Positions 6,314-14,063 of a stretch of 32,971 nucleotides of DNA are shown here, one piece after another. Each line of letters begins with the position of its first letter. Position 1 is the stretch's first letter. The notes beneath the pieces were generated by a model. That model had not been told where the DNA came from. It did no database searches and was given only the letters and a program-made list of their open reading frames with translations. The stretch comes from Rhizobacter sp. (GTDB taxonomy: Bacteria > Pseudomonadota > Gammaproteobacteria > Burkholderiales > Burkholderiaceae_C), in contig JANXWV010000044.1 of NCBI GenBank assembly GCA_025350965.1, forward strand, positions 1 to 32,971. The letters are read 5' to 3'. The position numbers and the translations under genes are program-made.

Positions 6314-7990
6314 ATGACGACACCCTTCCTCCGCAGCACCTTGCTCGCTTCCGTTTTGGCGTGCAGCGGCTTGCCTGCAGCGCAGGCGCAGTCGCTCGCC
6401 GACCTGCGCAATGACCAGGCCACCCCTGGCGACGTGCTGACCTACGGCATGGGGTACGCGAACCAGCGCTACAGCCCGCTCAAGCGAATCGACAAGAAGA
6501 ACGTCGCCAAGCTCGTGCCGGTCTGGAACTACAGCCTCAACAACTCGCAGGGCCAGGAGTCGCAACCCATCGTCTATGACGGCGTCATGTTCATCACGAC
6601 GCACACCAGCACCGTTGCGGTCGATGCGCTCACCGGCAAGCAGCTCTGGAAGCAGGAGCTCGAGTTCGCCTCCGATGTGTTCAAGATGGCCTGTTGCGGC
6701 CTGCTGAATCGCGGTGTCGCCATTCTCGACGGCAAAGTCTTTCGCAGCACCCTCGACTCGCACCTGATCGCGTACGACGCCAAGACGGGCAAGCAGCTCT
6801 GGAAGTCCAAGGCCGCCGACTACAAGCTCGGCCACGCGATGACGGCGGCGCCGCTGATCGCGAACGGCATGCTGATGACGGGCATCGCCGGCGGCGAATA
6901 CGGCACGCGCGGCTTCATCACCGGTTGGGACCCGGAGACCGGCAAGGAACTCTGGAAGCTGTACACCACCGCTGCGCAAGGCGAAAAGGGCGGCGACACC
7001 TGGCCCGGCGACACCGCGCAAAAGGGCGGTGCGCCCACTTGGCTGACCGGCGCCTACGACCCCGAGCTCGACCTCGTCTACTGGGGCACCGGCAACGGCG
7101 GCCCGTGGAACGCCGAAGCGCGCAAGGGCGACAACCTCTATGTCGACTCGGTGCTCGCGTTCCGCCCCAAGACCGGCGAACTCGTGTGGCACTACCAGTT
7201 CTCGCCGAACGACCCGTTCGACTACGACGCCACCGAAGTCGGCATGCTGGTCGACATGAAGGTCGCCGGCCAGATGCGCAAGACGCTGGTGCAAGCCAAC
7301 CGCAACGGCTTCTTCTACGTGCTCGACCGCACCAACGGCAAGCTGCTCGCCGCGAACCCGTACGTCAAGGTGAACTGGGCCGACAAGATCGACATGGCCA
7401 CCGGCCGGCCGGTCGAATCCGAGGTGTTCAAGCGCATCCGCGCGGGCGGTGACGAAGAGGTGTTCCCATCGGTGCTCGGCGGCAAGAACTGGCAGCCGAT
7501 GTCGTGGAACCCGAAGACCCAGCTCGCCTACGCAAACACGCTCAACATCAGCTGGCCGTACCAGCTGGCCAAGCCCGAGTACAAGCAGGGCGAGTGGTAC
7601 CTGGGCGTGAACTTCCGCGGCGTCAACATGCCGAAGGACCAGCCGCACGGCTACCTGAGCGCGCTCGACCCGATGACCGGCAAGGCCAAGTGGCAGATGG
7701 CGTGGCCGGGACAGCCGAGCATGGCGGGCACGCTGTCCACTGCCGGCGGGCTGGTGTTCACCGGCGCGGCCACGGGCGAGGTGATCGCGGTCGATGCCGA
7801 CACCGGCAAGAAGCTGTGGCAGTTCCAGACCGGCTCCGGGATCATCGGCCTGCCGGTCACCTGGGAGCGCAACGGTGTTCAGTACGTGAGCATCGTCTCG
7901 GGCGGCGGCGGCGTGTGGGCCCTGCTCGGCGACGAGCGCATGGCCAAGGTGCCGGCCGGTGGTTCGCTCTGGACTTTCGCGGTTCGATGA
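6314..7990 (+). CDS. PQQ-dependent methanol/ethanol-type alcohol dehydrogenase, lanthanide-type signature
   Basis: Periplasmic type I quinoprotein alcohol dehydrogenase, an eight-bladed propeller oxidising alcohols with PQQ. The start at 6314 is preferred because GGAGA (6304-6308) lies 5 bases before it; an in-frame ATG at 6302 adds four residues. Residue numbers here count from 6302. A signal peptide ends near AAQAQS. The vicinal cysteines C131-C132 (KMACCG) form the family's unusual disulfide. Metal ligands E199 (GGEYG) and N265 (GTGNGG) are present, as is catalytic D307. D309, in the motif FDYDATE, is the extra Asp that coordinates a lanthanide in XoxF, ExaF and PedH; calcium enzymes have Ala, Ser or Thr there. 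No heme domain is present; a separate cytochrome gene overlaps by 4 bases (ATGA). Exact alcohol preference is unknown. PQQ synthesis genes are not in the window. Confidence 0.93.
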   Translation: MTTPFLRSTLLASVLACSGLPAAQAQSLADLRNDQATPGDVLTYGMGYANQRYSPLKRIDKKNVAKLVPVWNYSLNNSQGQESQPIVYDGVMFITTHTSTVAVDALTGKQLWKQELEFASDVFKMACCGLLNRGVAILDGKVFRSTLDSHLIAYDAKTGKQLWKSKAADYKLGHAMTAAPLIANGMLMTGIAGGEYGTRGFITGWDPETGKELWKLYTTAAQGEKGGDTWPGDTAQKGGAPTWLTGAYDPELDLVYWGTGNGGPWNAEARKGDNLYVDSVLAFRPKTGELVWHYQFSPNDPFDYDATEVGMLVDMKVAGQMRKTLVQANRNGFFYVLDRTNGKLLAANPYVKVNWADKIDMATGRPVESEVFKRIRAGGDEEVFPSVLGGKNWQPMSWNPKTQLAYANTLNISWPYQLAKPEYKQGEWYLGVNFRGVNMPKDQPHGYLSALDPMTGKAKWQMAWPGQPSMAGTLSTAGGLVFTGAATGEVIAVDADTGKKLWQFQTGSGIIGLPVTWERNGVQYVSIVSGGGGVWALLGDERMAKVPAGGSLWTFAVR

Positions 7991-8322
7991 GGCGAGCGGT
8001 CCTGGCGCTGCTGGCGCGCCTGGCGGCCACGGCACTCGGTGCCGTGGCCGTGCAGGCGCAGGCCGGTTTCGCGCCCGAAGACATCGCGGCAGGGGCGAGC
8101 CAGTTCCAGCGCACCTGCGCGCAGTGCCATGGCCGCAACATGGTGAACTCGGGCACCACGGTGTACGACCTGCGGCGCTTCCCGGTCGATGACGAGCAGC
8201 GCTTCTTCACCTCGCTCAGCAACGGCAAAGGCAACATGCCCGGCTTCAAGGAAGCGCTGACGCCCGAACAGATGAAACTGCTGTGGGCCTATGTCGGCAG
8301 CCGTGGCGGCAAGGAGCCTTGA
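7987..8322 (+). CDS. Small periplasmic cytochrome c, probable electron acceptor of the dehydrogenase
   Basis: A 111-residue class I c-type cytochrome. The ATG overlaps the dehydrogenase stop (ATGA), so translation is coupled. An N-terminal signal peptide (~1-25, ending VQAQA) exports it. One heme site is seen: C44-A-Q-C47-H48; the likely axial Met is M84 in GKGNMPGF. The rest matches the small mono-heme fold with a C-terminal helix (EQMKLLWAYV). In XoxG/MxaG and ExaB systems, the adjacent cytochrome takes electrons from PQQ-dehydrogenase; the same role is inferred here from overlap and heme motif. Confidence 0.9.
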   Translation: MRRAVLALLARLAATALGAVAVQAQAGFAPEDIAAGASQFQRTCAQCHGRNMVNSGTTVYDLRRFPVDDEQRFFTSLSNGKGNMPGFKEALTPEQMKLLWAYVGSRGGKEP

Positions 8323-8325
8323 TCG

Positions 8326-9288
8326 ATGCCACGCCACCGGTTTGAACACAGCGCAGTGCTTGCGTTGGCAGCCTGTTGCTGGGCCGGCGCGGCGCTGGCC
8401 CAAGCGGGCCCACAGGGAGCGGCCACAGCGCTCGCGCAGGCGAGCCCGCTCACCGTGTGCATGGCCGAAGACAACCCGCCGTTGTCGCACGCCGTGCAGG
8501 GCCAGCCGCGAGGGCTCGACGTGCGCGTGGCACAGGCCGTGGCGAGCGCGTTGCAGCGCCCGCTGAAGATCGTGCCGTTCGAGTCGAAGTACGAGGGCGA
8601 GAGCACGCTGTCGCAAGAGGTGAACGCGCTGCTCTCGTCGGGCGTTTGCGAACTGACGAGCGGCTTCGCGCTGATGGCCGCCGACCTCGGAGCGCCCGCC
8701 CGCCCCACCGCGCGCGTGCCCGACTACCCGGGCGCAAAGCGCCGCCCGTTGCGCGAATGGGTGCCGCTCACCACACTGGCGGCAAGCCGGCCGTACCACG
8801 CGATGGCCATGGGACTGGTGGTACGCGATGCAGCGCGAAGCAGCGCCACGCTGGCCAGCCCCGGCGATGCGCGCATCGGTGTGGTGCCGGGCACGCTGGC
8901 AGGCACCGCGGTGTCGATGTTTCGCAGCGGCGCCCTGCGTTCGCAAACAGTCAGTCTGTCACGCACCGACGACGTGTTGGCCTTGCTCGAAGCCGGCCGC
9001 TTCGATGCCGCGCTGGTGCCGCTGGCGCGGCTCGATGCATGGCGCATGGCCCACCCGACAACCTTGCTGCAACGCACGAGCTATGTGCACCCGCTTCGAA
9101 TCAATATCGGTCTGGTGGGGCGCGCCGATGCGCCTGAGTTGCTGGCCGCTGCCGACCGCGTGATCGACCGTGCGCGCGCTTCCGGCGAACTGGAACGCTG
9201 GGCCCTTGAGGCCGGCGCCACCTGGGTGGTACCGGGCGAACCACCGGTTGCACTGACCATCGGCCTGGCCGACCTGGTGCGTGAATAG
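8326..9288 (+). CDS. Quinoprotein-associated periplasmic solute-binding-like protein (XoxJ/MoxJ-like)
   Basis: A 320-residue exported protein with a signal peptide (~1-26, ending ALAQA) and an SBP family 3 fold: LTVCMAEDNPPLSHAVQGQPRG at the start of lobe 1, LDVRVAQAVASAL, and a second-lobe segment IGVVPGTLAGTAVSMF. AAGGAG lies 9 bases before the ATG and only 3 bases separate it from the cytochrome stop, so it belongs to the same operon. Binding-protein-like XoxJ/MoxJ partners occur beside many methanol and lanthanide dehydrogenases and are thought to help activate or mature the enzyme; some may bind ligands. No ABC permease is adjacent, supporting a chaperone-like rather than transport role. 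The family call is firm at fold level; the role is inferred from neighbours. Confidence 0.8.
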   Translation: MPRHRFEHSAVLALAACCWAGAALAQAGPQGAATALAQASPLTVCMAEDNPPLSHAVQGQPRGLDVRVAQAVASALQRPLKIVPFESKYEGESTLSQEVNALLSSGVCELTSGFALMAADLGAPARPTARVPDYPGAKRRPLREWVPLTTLAASRPYHAMAMGLVVRDAARSSATLASPGDARIGVVPGTLAGTAVSMFRSGALRSQTVSLSRTDDVLALLEAGRFDAALVPLARLDAWRMAHPTTLLQRTSYVHPLRINIGLVGRADAPELLAAADRVIDRARASGELERWALEAGATWVVPGEPPVALTIGLADLVRE

Positions 9289-9306
9289 CTTTCCTCCCCC
9301 ACTCGC

Positions 9307-10572
9307 ATGAACCCTCTTGCCCGCCGCCCACTGCCCGTTGCGCAAGCTGCATCCGCAGGCGGCGCTCCGGCGCCGGCAGCGCTGTTCTTCTCGACGCCGC
9401 AGCAGCGCCTGGGACTGGCGCGCCAGCGCTTCTTCGAAGAGGGCGAACGTCCATCGGGGCTGGTCAGCGAGGCCGTCATCCAGTCGTGGGTGCGCTGCCT
9501 GCAGGCCCACCGCCACCCCGACGAGAGCTTGAGCTTCAACCCCGTCACGGCGAGCCGCATCCAGAGCGCGCTGGCGCGCAATCGGCTGCTGCTGGAAACC
9601 GCCGCCAGTGAACTGAGCCAGTTGCACGACACGCTCGCCGGTTCGGCCTGCACCGTGATCCTGACCGACCCGCAGGGCGTTGTGGTGCATGCCGCATGGG
9701 CCGGTGCGCATTCCGACGAAGCCCTGCTGCCACTGGCCCGGCGCGTGGGCGTGGACCTCGGCGAGGCCAGCATCGGCACCAACGCGCCGGGGGTGACAGC
9801 GCGCACCGGCCAGCCCAGCACCGTGATGGGCGGCGAGCACTTCTTCGGCGCGGTGCGGGCCATGCACTGTGCGGCCGCGCCGATCCGCGATGTGCACGGG
9901 CGCATTGCCGGCGTGCTGGACGTGTCGAGCGAGTCGCGCCCGTTCGGTTTCGACGCGGCGGCGGTGGTCGGCATGTTCGCGACCCTCATCGAGAACCGGC
10001 TGATGCGCGCGCAATCCAGCGAACACATCGTGGTGCGGCTTCAAGCCTCGCCAGCGCTGCTGGGCACGCCGATGGAAGGCCTTGTCGGCGTGGCCGGCGA
10101 CGGCAGCGTGGCGTGGGTCAACACGGCTGCCGCGCGCCTGCTCGGGGTGGCGGGGCCGGCGCCTGCGTTGCGCGCCTGCGATGTGTTCGGCTTGGAACTG
10201 GGCCGCCTGATGGCGTTGACCCGCGAACCCGCCGCCACGCCACACCGGTTGCCGAACGGGCTGAACCTGTGGCTGCTGGCACGCTTCCAGTCGCGCGGCA
10301 ATGAACGCGAAATCTTCAGCCTGAGCGCGCCCGGTGCGGCAACGGCTGCGGCTCCCATGCCGGTGCCTGCGCCCTCGACGGCACCGGCCGACAGCACACT
10401 GCGTGAATCCGACCGCCACCTGATCGGCCAGACCTTGCAAAACTGCGGCGGCAATGTGTCGAAGGCAGCGCGCCTGCTGGGCGTGTCACGCGGCCTGGTG
10501 TACCGCCACCTGCAGCGCGAGGCGCCCGGCACAGAACTCGACACAGAACCCGGGCCGCAACCCGGGCCGTAA
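9307..10572 (+). CDS. AcoR-like GAF/PAS/Fis-HTH transcriptional regulator lacking the AAA+ domain
   Basis: A 421-residue regulator resembling AcoR-type activators. Residues ~30-60 match the AcoR leader (LARQRFFEEGERPSGLVSEAVIQSWVRCL). A GAF-like domain (~90-225) includes VGVDLGEASIGTNAPGVTARTG and GRIAGVLDVSSESRPF. A PAS-like part follows (~255-335), then an Ala/Pro-rich linker and a Fis-type HTH (~367-405; NCGGNVSKAARLLGVSRGLVYRHLQRE). The AAA+ sigma-54 interaction domain normally located between PAS and HTH, with its Walker and GAFTGA motifs, is absent; the frame is intact, so this appears to be the native form. It lies 18 bases after the binding-protein gene. It probably controls the quinoprotein operon, acting on sigma-70-type promoters or as a repressor. 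The C-terminus (TELDTEPGPQPGP) is encoded by a 12-bp tandem repeat that also makes the stop codon. Confidence 0.8.
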   Translation: MNPLARRPLPVAQAASAGGAPAPAALFFSTPQQRLGLARQRFFEEGERPSGLVSEAVIQSWVRCLQAHRHPDESLSFNPVTASRIQSALARNRLLLETAASELSQLHDTLAGSACTVILTDPQGVVVHAAWAGAHSDEALLPLARRVGVDLGEASIGTNAPGVTARTGQPSTVMGGEHFFGAVRAMHCAAAPIRDVHGRIAGVLDVSSESRPFGFDAAAVVGMFATLIENRLMRAQSSEHIVVRLQASPALLGTPMEGLVGVAGDGSVAWVNTAAARLLGVAGPAPALRACDVFGLELGRLMALTREPAATPHRLPNGLNLWLLARFQSRGNEREIFSLSAPGAATAAAPMPVPAPSTAPADSTLRESDRHLIGQTLQNCGGNVSKAARLLGVSRGLVYRHLQREAPGTELDTEPGPQPGP

Positions 10573-10606
10573 CCTGCGCCGTAACCCGTGCCGCAACCCG
10601 CGCCTG
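10530..10606 (+). repeat. 12-bp tandem repeat spanning the 3' end and stop codon of the AcoR-like gene
   Basis: Five degenerate 12-bp units run from 10547 to 10606: AACCCGGGCCGC, AACCCGGGCCGT, AACCTGCGCCGT, AACCCGTGCCGC and AACCCGCGCCTG. Two earlier units of the same period, CACAGAACTCGA (10530-10541) and CACAGAACCCGG (10542-10553), precede and slightly overlap these. In the gene's frame they encode four-residue repeats. The stop TAA (10570-10572) arises where unit 2 ends in CCGT instead of CCGC, and unit 3 carries the same change. Confidence 0.75.
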
Positions 10607-10608
10607 CG

Positions 10609-10626
10609 GGGCCGCCGGTGCGGCCC
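10609..10626. terminator. Hairpin between converging regulator and chemoreceptor genes
   Basis: GGGCCGC (10609-10615), loop CGGT, GCGGCCC (10620-10626): a perfect 7-bp stem with a possible extra G-T pair outside. It touches the chemoreceptor stop codon and lies 36 bases after the regulator stop, which fits a shared terminator. No strong T-run is present. Confidence 0.45.
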
Positions 10627-12233
10627 TAAGCGGCGCTGGCAGCGCCGAGCCTGAACACTGCCACCACCTGCACCAGTTGCGAGGCCTGCTGCTGCAAGCT
10701 GTCGGCAGCTGCCGCACTTTGCTCGACCAGCGCAGCGTTCTGCTGGGTGCTCTGGTCCATCTCGGCCACGGCATTGCCGACCTCGCTGACGCCGGCGTTC
10801 TGCGCGTCACTCGCGGCGCTGATGTCGGCCACGATCTGCTGCAGCCTCGCGATGGCATCCACGACTTCGTGCATCGTCGCGCCGGCGCGGCCCACGTGCT
10901 GGCTGCCACGCTCGACGCGCTGCGCGCTGTCGGTGATCAAGGTCTTGATCTGCTTGGCGGCTTCGGCCGAACGTTGCGCGAGGCTTCGCACCTCGGCGGC
11001 CACCACCGCGAAGCCGCGCCCCTGCTCGCCGGCGCGGGCCGCTTCGACCGCCGCGTTGAGCGCGAGGATGTTGGTCTGGAACGCAATGCCGTCGATCACG
11101 CCCGTGATGTCGGCGATCTGGCGCGAGCTTTCCGTGATGCCTTTCATCGTGGCCACCACCTGGCCCACGGCCTCGCCACCCTTCGCCGCCACGGCACTGG
11201 CGGTCGCGGCCAATGCGTTGGCCTGGCGCGCGCAATCGGCGTTGCGGGTCACGGTCGAGCCCAGCTCCGACATCGACGCTGCCGTGCGCTGCAGCGCCAT
11301 GGCCTGCTGCTCGGTGCGGTTCGAGAGGTCGCTGTTGCCCATCGCGATCTGCGTGCTCGCGGTGGCCACGCCTTCCGAGCCCTCGCGCACGCTGCTGACC
11401 ACGCGCGCAAGGCTCGCCTGCATCTCGCGCAGAGCCGCCATCAGGCTGGTGGTGTCGCCAGGCTTCACGGGCACGAGCGTGGTCAGGTCACCTTCGGCAA
11501 CGGCGCGGGCCAGTTGCGCCGCCATGCGCGGCTCGCCACCGAGTTGGCGGATGAGCGCGCGCGTGATGCCGAGGGCCAACACCGTGCCGATCAGCAAGGT
11601 GGCGGCAATGAAACTGAGGATGCCGACCTTCGCCGCCCCGTAGACGGAACCGATGTGTTCTCCCGCAACCGTGCCCTGCGCGAAGCTGTAGGCGGTGAGG
11701 CGGTCAAGCGCACCCACGGCGTCGTCGAGCGCTTGCTTGCCGGCGCCGTCGGCCACGTCTTTCGCGTCGTCTTGTTTGCCGATGCGGCCGAACTCGATGA
11801 CCGCGCGGTTCACGCCGAGGTAGTGCTGCCAGGCCTTGTCGAACGTGGCGATCAACTTGCCGTGCTCGGGGCTCGCAGCCAGCGCCTTGAACGCCGTGAC
11901 GCTCTTGCCCACAGTGGCCAGCGCAGCGTTCATCTTCTCTTCGTATTCGCTGCGGTAGCTGGCATCGCTGGCACCGGCGTGCTTCACCTCGAACTCGCGC
12001 ACCTCCAGGATCGCCGCACGCGCCGCCGCCATCGCGCCGACCCCGGGCAGCCAGTTGTGCACGAGCGCCCCCGCTGCGGTATTCACCGTGGCCAGCGCAA
12101 CGTACGCCATGCCGCCGAGCAGTGCGGTGAGCAGCAGCACCAGGCCGAAGGCCAGTTTGAGGCGGGTTCCAATGCCGCGCTGGCCGCCCCATTGGGCGAC
12201 CCGGCCCGCACTTCGCTTCGGCAGCAGGTTCAT
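10626..12233 (-). CDS. Methyl-accepting chemotaxis protein
   Basis: A 535-residue inner-membrane chemoreceptor. TM1 (~27-49, [23 protein letters not shown]) and TM2 (~205-228, [19 protein letters not shown]) bracket a ~150-residue periplasmic helical domain, probably of the four-helix-bundle class. A HAMP domain follows ([23 protein letters not shown]). The cytoplasmic signalling hairpin holds the nearly invariant tip [32 protein letters not shown], through which CheA/CheW are controlled. No C-terminal CheR/CheB pentapeptide is present. The start is an ATG 26 bases after the Cache-protein stop, so the two genes are probably co-transcribed; no strong Shine-Dalgarno is visible. A longer in-frame opening upstream overlaps the Cache gene and is not protein-like. 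The signal sensed is unknown; the neighbouring secreted Cache protein may supply it. Confidence 0.93.
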   Translation of the reverse strand: MNLLPKRSAGRVAQWGGQRGIGTRLKLAFGLVLLLTALLGGMAYVALATVNTAAGALVHNWLPGVGAMAAARAAILEVREFEVKHAGASDASYRSEYEEKMNAALATVGKSVTAFKALAASPEHGKLIATFDKAWQHYLGVNRAVIEFGRIGKQDDAKDVADGAGKQALDDAVGALDRLTAYSFAQGTVAGEHIGSVYGAAKVGILSFIAATLLIGTVLALGITRALIRQLGGEPRMAAQLARAVAEGDLTTLVPVKPGDTTSLMAALREMQASLARVVSSVREGSEGVATASTQIAMGNSDLSNRTEQQAMALQRTAASMSELGSTVTRNADCARQANALAATASAVAAKGGEAVGQVVATMKGITESSRQIADITGVIDGIAFQTNILALNAAVEAARAGEQGRGFAVVAAEVRSLAQRSAEAAKQIKTLITDSAQRVERGSQHVGRAGATMHEVVDAIARLQQIVADISAASDAQNAGVSEVGNAVAEMDQSTQQNAALVEQSAAAADSLQQQASQLVQVVAVFRLGAASAA

Positions 12234-12259
12234 GACGAGGCCCAGTCGGGTTGGCAGGC

Positions 12260-12748
12260 TTATTTCTTGAAGCCGACGTAGGTCACGCCGATGACCTTGC
12301 CGCCCCCGTCCTTGATCGGGTTGTAGCAGGCGCTGAACGGCGTGCCGAGCACGTCCACGTCGCCGCAGAACTGCTGGCCTTTGCTGACGGCCTCGTAGGC
12401 CTTGGCACGCGCCAGTGTCGTGCCCACGCCGCGCTTGCCTTCCGGGGTGAGCACGTTGGTGCTGACGCGAACGAATTCGTCGCCCTCTTTCACGAACACG
12501 GTGGCCGTGGCGCCGGAGCTCTTCTTGATCTCGTCGACCACGTCGTAGTTGCCGTTGATCTTGCGCGCGCCGAAGAACAGGCCGGGCACGGTCTTGTCGC
12601 CAGCCTTTTCCACGCCGTCGAGCTTCGGCGCGCCGATCTTGGACAGGCGCTCGTCGAGTGCAGCGATGGTGGTTTTCGGGTCTTCGGCATGCGCGCTGGA
12701 GCAGGCGAGTACGAGCAGGCCGGCGACTGCGAAGTGAGTGCGTTTCAT
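12260..12748 (-). CDS. Secreted single Cache-domain sensory protein
   Basis: A 162-residue exported protein with a signal peptide (~1-21, [14 protein letters not shown]). The mature part matches the Cache_3/Cache_2-type extracellular sensor fold: [23 protein letters not shown], then [31 protein letters not shown], and ending [16 protein letters not shown]. Such domains usually form the outer part of chemoreceptors and kinases, but here the domain stands alone with no membrane anchor after cleavage. Two cysteines (QFCGDVD and SACYNP) could form a disulfide. AGGAG lies 5 bases before the ATG. The gene precedes a methyl-accepting chemotaxis protein by 26 bases, so it probably acts as a soluble ligand-binding partner of that receptor. 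The ligand is not known. Confidence 0.85.
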   Translation of the reverse strand: MKRTHFAVAGLLVLACSSAHAEDPKTTIAALDERLSKIGAPKLDGVEKAGDKTVPGLFFGARKINGNYDVVDEIKKSSGATATVFVKEGDEFVRVSTNVLTPEGKRGVGTTLARAKAYEAVSKGQQFCGDVDVLGTPFSACYNPIKDGGGKVIGVTYVGFKK

Positions 12749-12886
12749 GGGTTCTCCTGAATGCGGTTGAAATGGGTGAGCCGAGCCCAGGGAGCGGCTT
12801 GAACACGGTTTCGGCCGGCCCGCCGCCAACTTGAGGGGCGCATGCCGGAGAACCTGGCGCCCCGCCGCCAACCGTGCCGGCAAAGC

Positions 12887-12907
12887 GCGGCCGCGATAAT
12901 CGGCCGC
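12887..12907 (+). promoter_or_regulatory. -10-like GATAAT inside a 7-bp inverted repeat, abutting the ribF start
   Basis: GCGGCCG (12887-12893) and CGGCCGC (12901-12907) are perfect inverted arms around CGATAAT; GATAAT occupies 12895-12900. A start site 7-8 bases further would fall on the ribF ATG at 12908, and no Shine-Dalgarno is present, so the transcript may be leaderless. No good -35 hexamer is seen. Confidence 0.4.
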
Positions 12908-13948
12908 ATGCATGTCTTCCGCGGCTTTCATCACCCTGGCATTGCACCCGCGTGCGCGTTGACCATCGGCAACTTCGACGGCGTGCACCGGGGCCACCAG
13001 GCGATGCTGGCGCTGCTGCGTTCCGAGGCCCGGCACCGCGGCCTGCCCTCGTGCGTGATGACCTTCGAGCCGCACCCGCGCGACTACTTCGCCGCGCTCG
13101 CCGGCAAGCCCGAACTGGCGCCTGCGCGCATCGCCACGCTGCGCGACAAGCTCGGTGAACTGGAGCGCTGCGGCATCGACCAAGTGGTGGTGGTGCGCTT
13201 CGACCAGCGCTTCGCTTCGCAGGCGCCGCAGGCGTTCATCGACGACGTGCTTCGCACCGGCCTGGGCACGCGCTACGTGTTGGTCGGCGACGACTTCCGT
13301 TTCGGCGCCAAAAGAGCCGGCGACGTGCGCGTGCTCGACGCCGCCGGCGCGGCCGCCGGCTTCGATGTGGCGCGCATGAACAGCTACGAAGTGCGCGGCC
13401 TGCGCGTGTCGAGCTCTGCGGTGCGCGAAGCGCTGGCCAGCGGTGACATGACGGCTGCCACGGCGCTGCTCGGGCGCCCCTACAGCATCAGCGGGCATGT
13501 GATCCACGGCCGCCAACTCGGCCGCCACCTGGGCGAAAGCGGGCCCGAGCAGGCCGACGGTTTTCGCACCTTGAACCTGCGCTTCAACCACCCGAAACCT
13601 GCCGCGCACGGCATCTTCGCAGTGCGGGTGTACGGGCTCGCGGGCAACCAGGGCGACGGCGACCTTCCCCTCGACGGCGTGGCCAGCCTGGGGCGCCGGC
13701 CCACCATCGACGACAGCCAACACGTGCTGCTTGAAACACACTGCCTGCAGTGGCCTGCCCACCTGGGCGCCGAGGGGGCCTACGGTAAACTCGTGCGGGT
13801 GGAATTGCTGCACAGACTCCGGGACGAGGCGCGCTACGGCGGCTTGAGCGAACTCACGGCCGCGATCCGCACCGACGCCGCCAACGCCCGCGCCTTCCTG
13901 GCCGGGCACGCGTCCCAGCACCGCCAGACTTCACGCGACCGAATTTGA
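12908..13948 (+). CDS. ribF: Bifunctional riboflavin kinase / FAD synthetase
   Basis: Makes FMN from riboflavin and ATP, then FAD from FMN, in the cytoplasm. The 346-residue length is slightly longer than typical. The N-terminal adenylyltransferase domain (~1-185) carries [29 protein letters not shown] and [11 protein letters not shown]. The C-terminal flavokinase domain begins [20 protein letters not shown] and contains [10 protein letters not shown]. Where most RibF proteins have a Pro-Thr-Ala-Asn motif, this one has an insertion followed by FRTLNLRF, which I recall as typical of Burkholderiales RibF. The start at 12908 matches family N-termini; an in-frame ATG at 12842 would cover the likely promoter. 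It heads the conserved ribF-ileS-lspA cluster and is divergent from the Cache/chemoreceptor pair. Confidence 0.93.
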   Translation: MHVFRGFHHPGIAPACALTIGNFDGVHRGHQAMLALLRSEARHRGLPSCVMTFEPHPRDYFAALAGKPELAPARIATLRDKLGELERCGIDQVVVVRFDQRFASQAPQAFIDDVLRTGLGTRYVLVGDDFRFGAKRAGDVRVLDAAGAAAGFDVARMNSYEVRGLRVSSSAVREALASGDMTAATALLGRPYSISGHVIHGRQLGRHLGESGPEQADGFRTLNLRFNHPKPAAHGIFAVRVYGLAGNQGDGDLPLDGVASLGRRPTIDDSQHVLLETHCLQWPAHLGAEGAYGKLVRVELLHRLRDEARYGGLSELTAAIRTDAANARAFLAGHASQHRQTSRDRI

Positions 13949-13954
13949 CGCTGC

Positions 13955-13975
13955 CGGCCGGCCCTGCGCCGGCCG
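13955..13975 (+). terminator. Hairpin between ribF and ileS
   Basis: CGGCCGGC (13955-13962), loop CCTGC, GCCGGCCG (13968-13975): a perfect 8-bp GC stem beginning 7 bases after the ribF stop. There is no T-tract, so it may act as a weak or regulatory terminator or protect the mRNA end. Some transcription through to ileS is likely. Confidence 0.4.
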
Positions 13976-14063
13976 CACGACGGTCCGCACCGCTGCCCAC
14001 GCGCAGCCTCCCTGCCTGCCAGGCAGCCCGCACACCGCGCCCAGCGCAAGAGGATTCCCCACC

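Noticed and set aside
4592..8035. A 1147-codon open frame on the minus strand across the kinase and the dehydrogenase
   Set aside because: It is antisense to well-supported genes, its translation is rich in Arg, His, Ala and Val without any motif, and long antisense frames are expected in DNA with very high third-position GC.
13949..14063. A T-box or other riboswitch upstream of ileS
   Set aside because: Only an 8-bp GC hairpin is visible in 115 bases, with no T-box sequence or specifier stem, and T-boxes are rare in proteobacteria.
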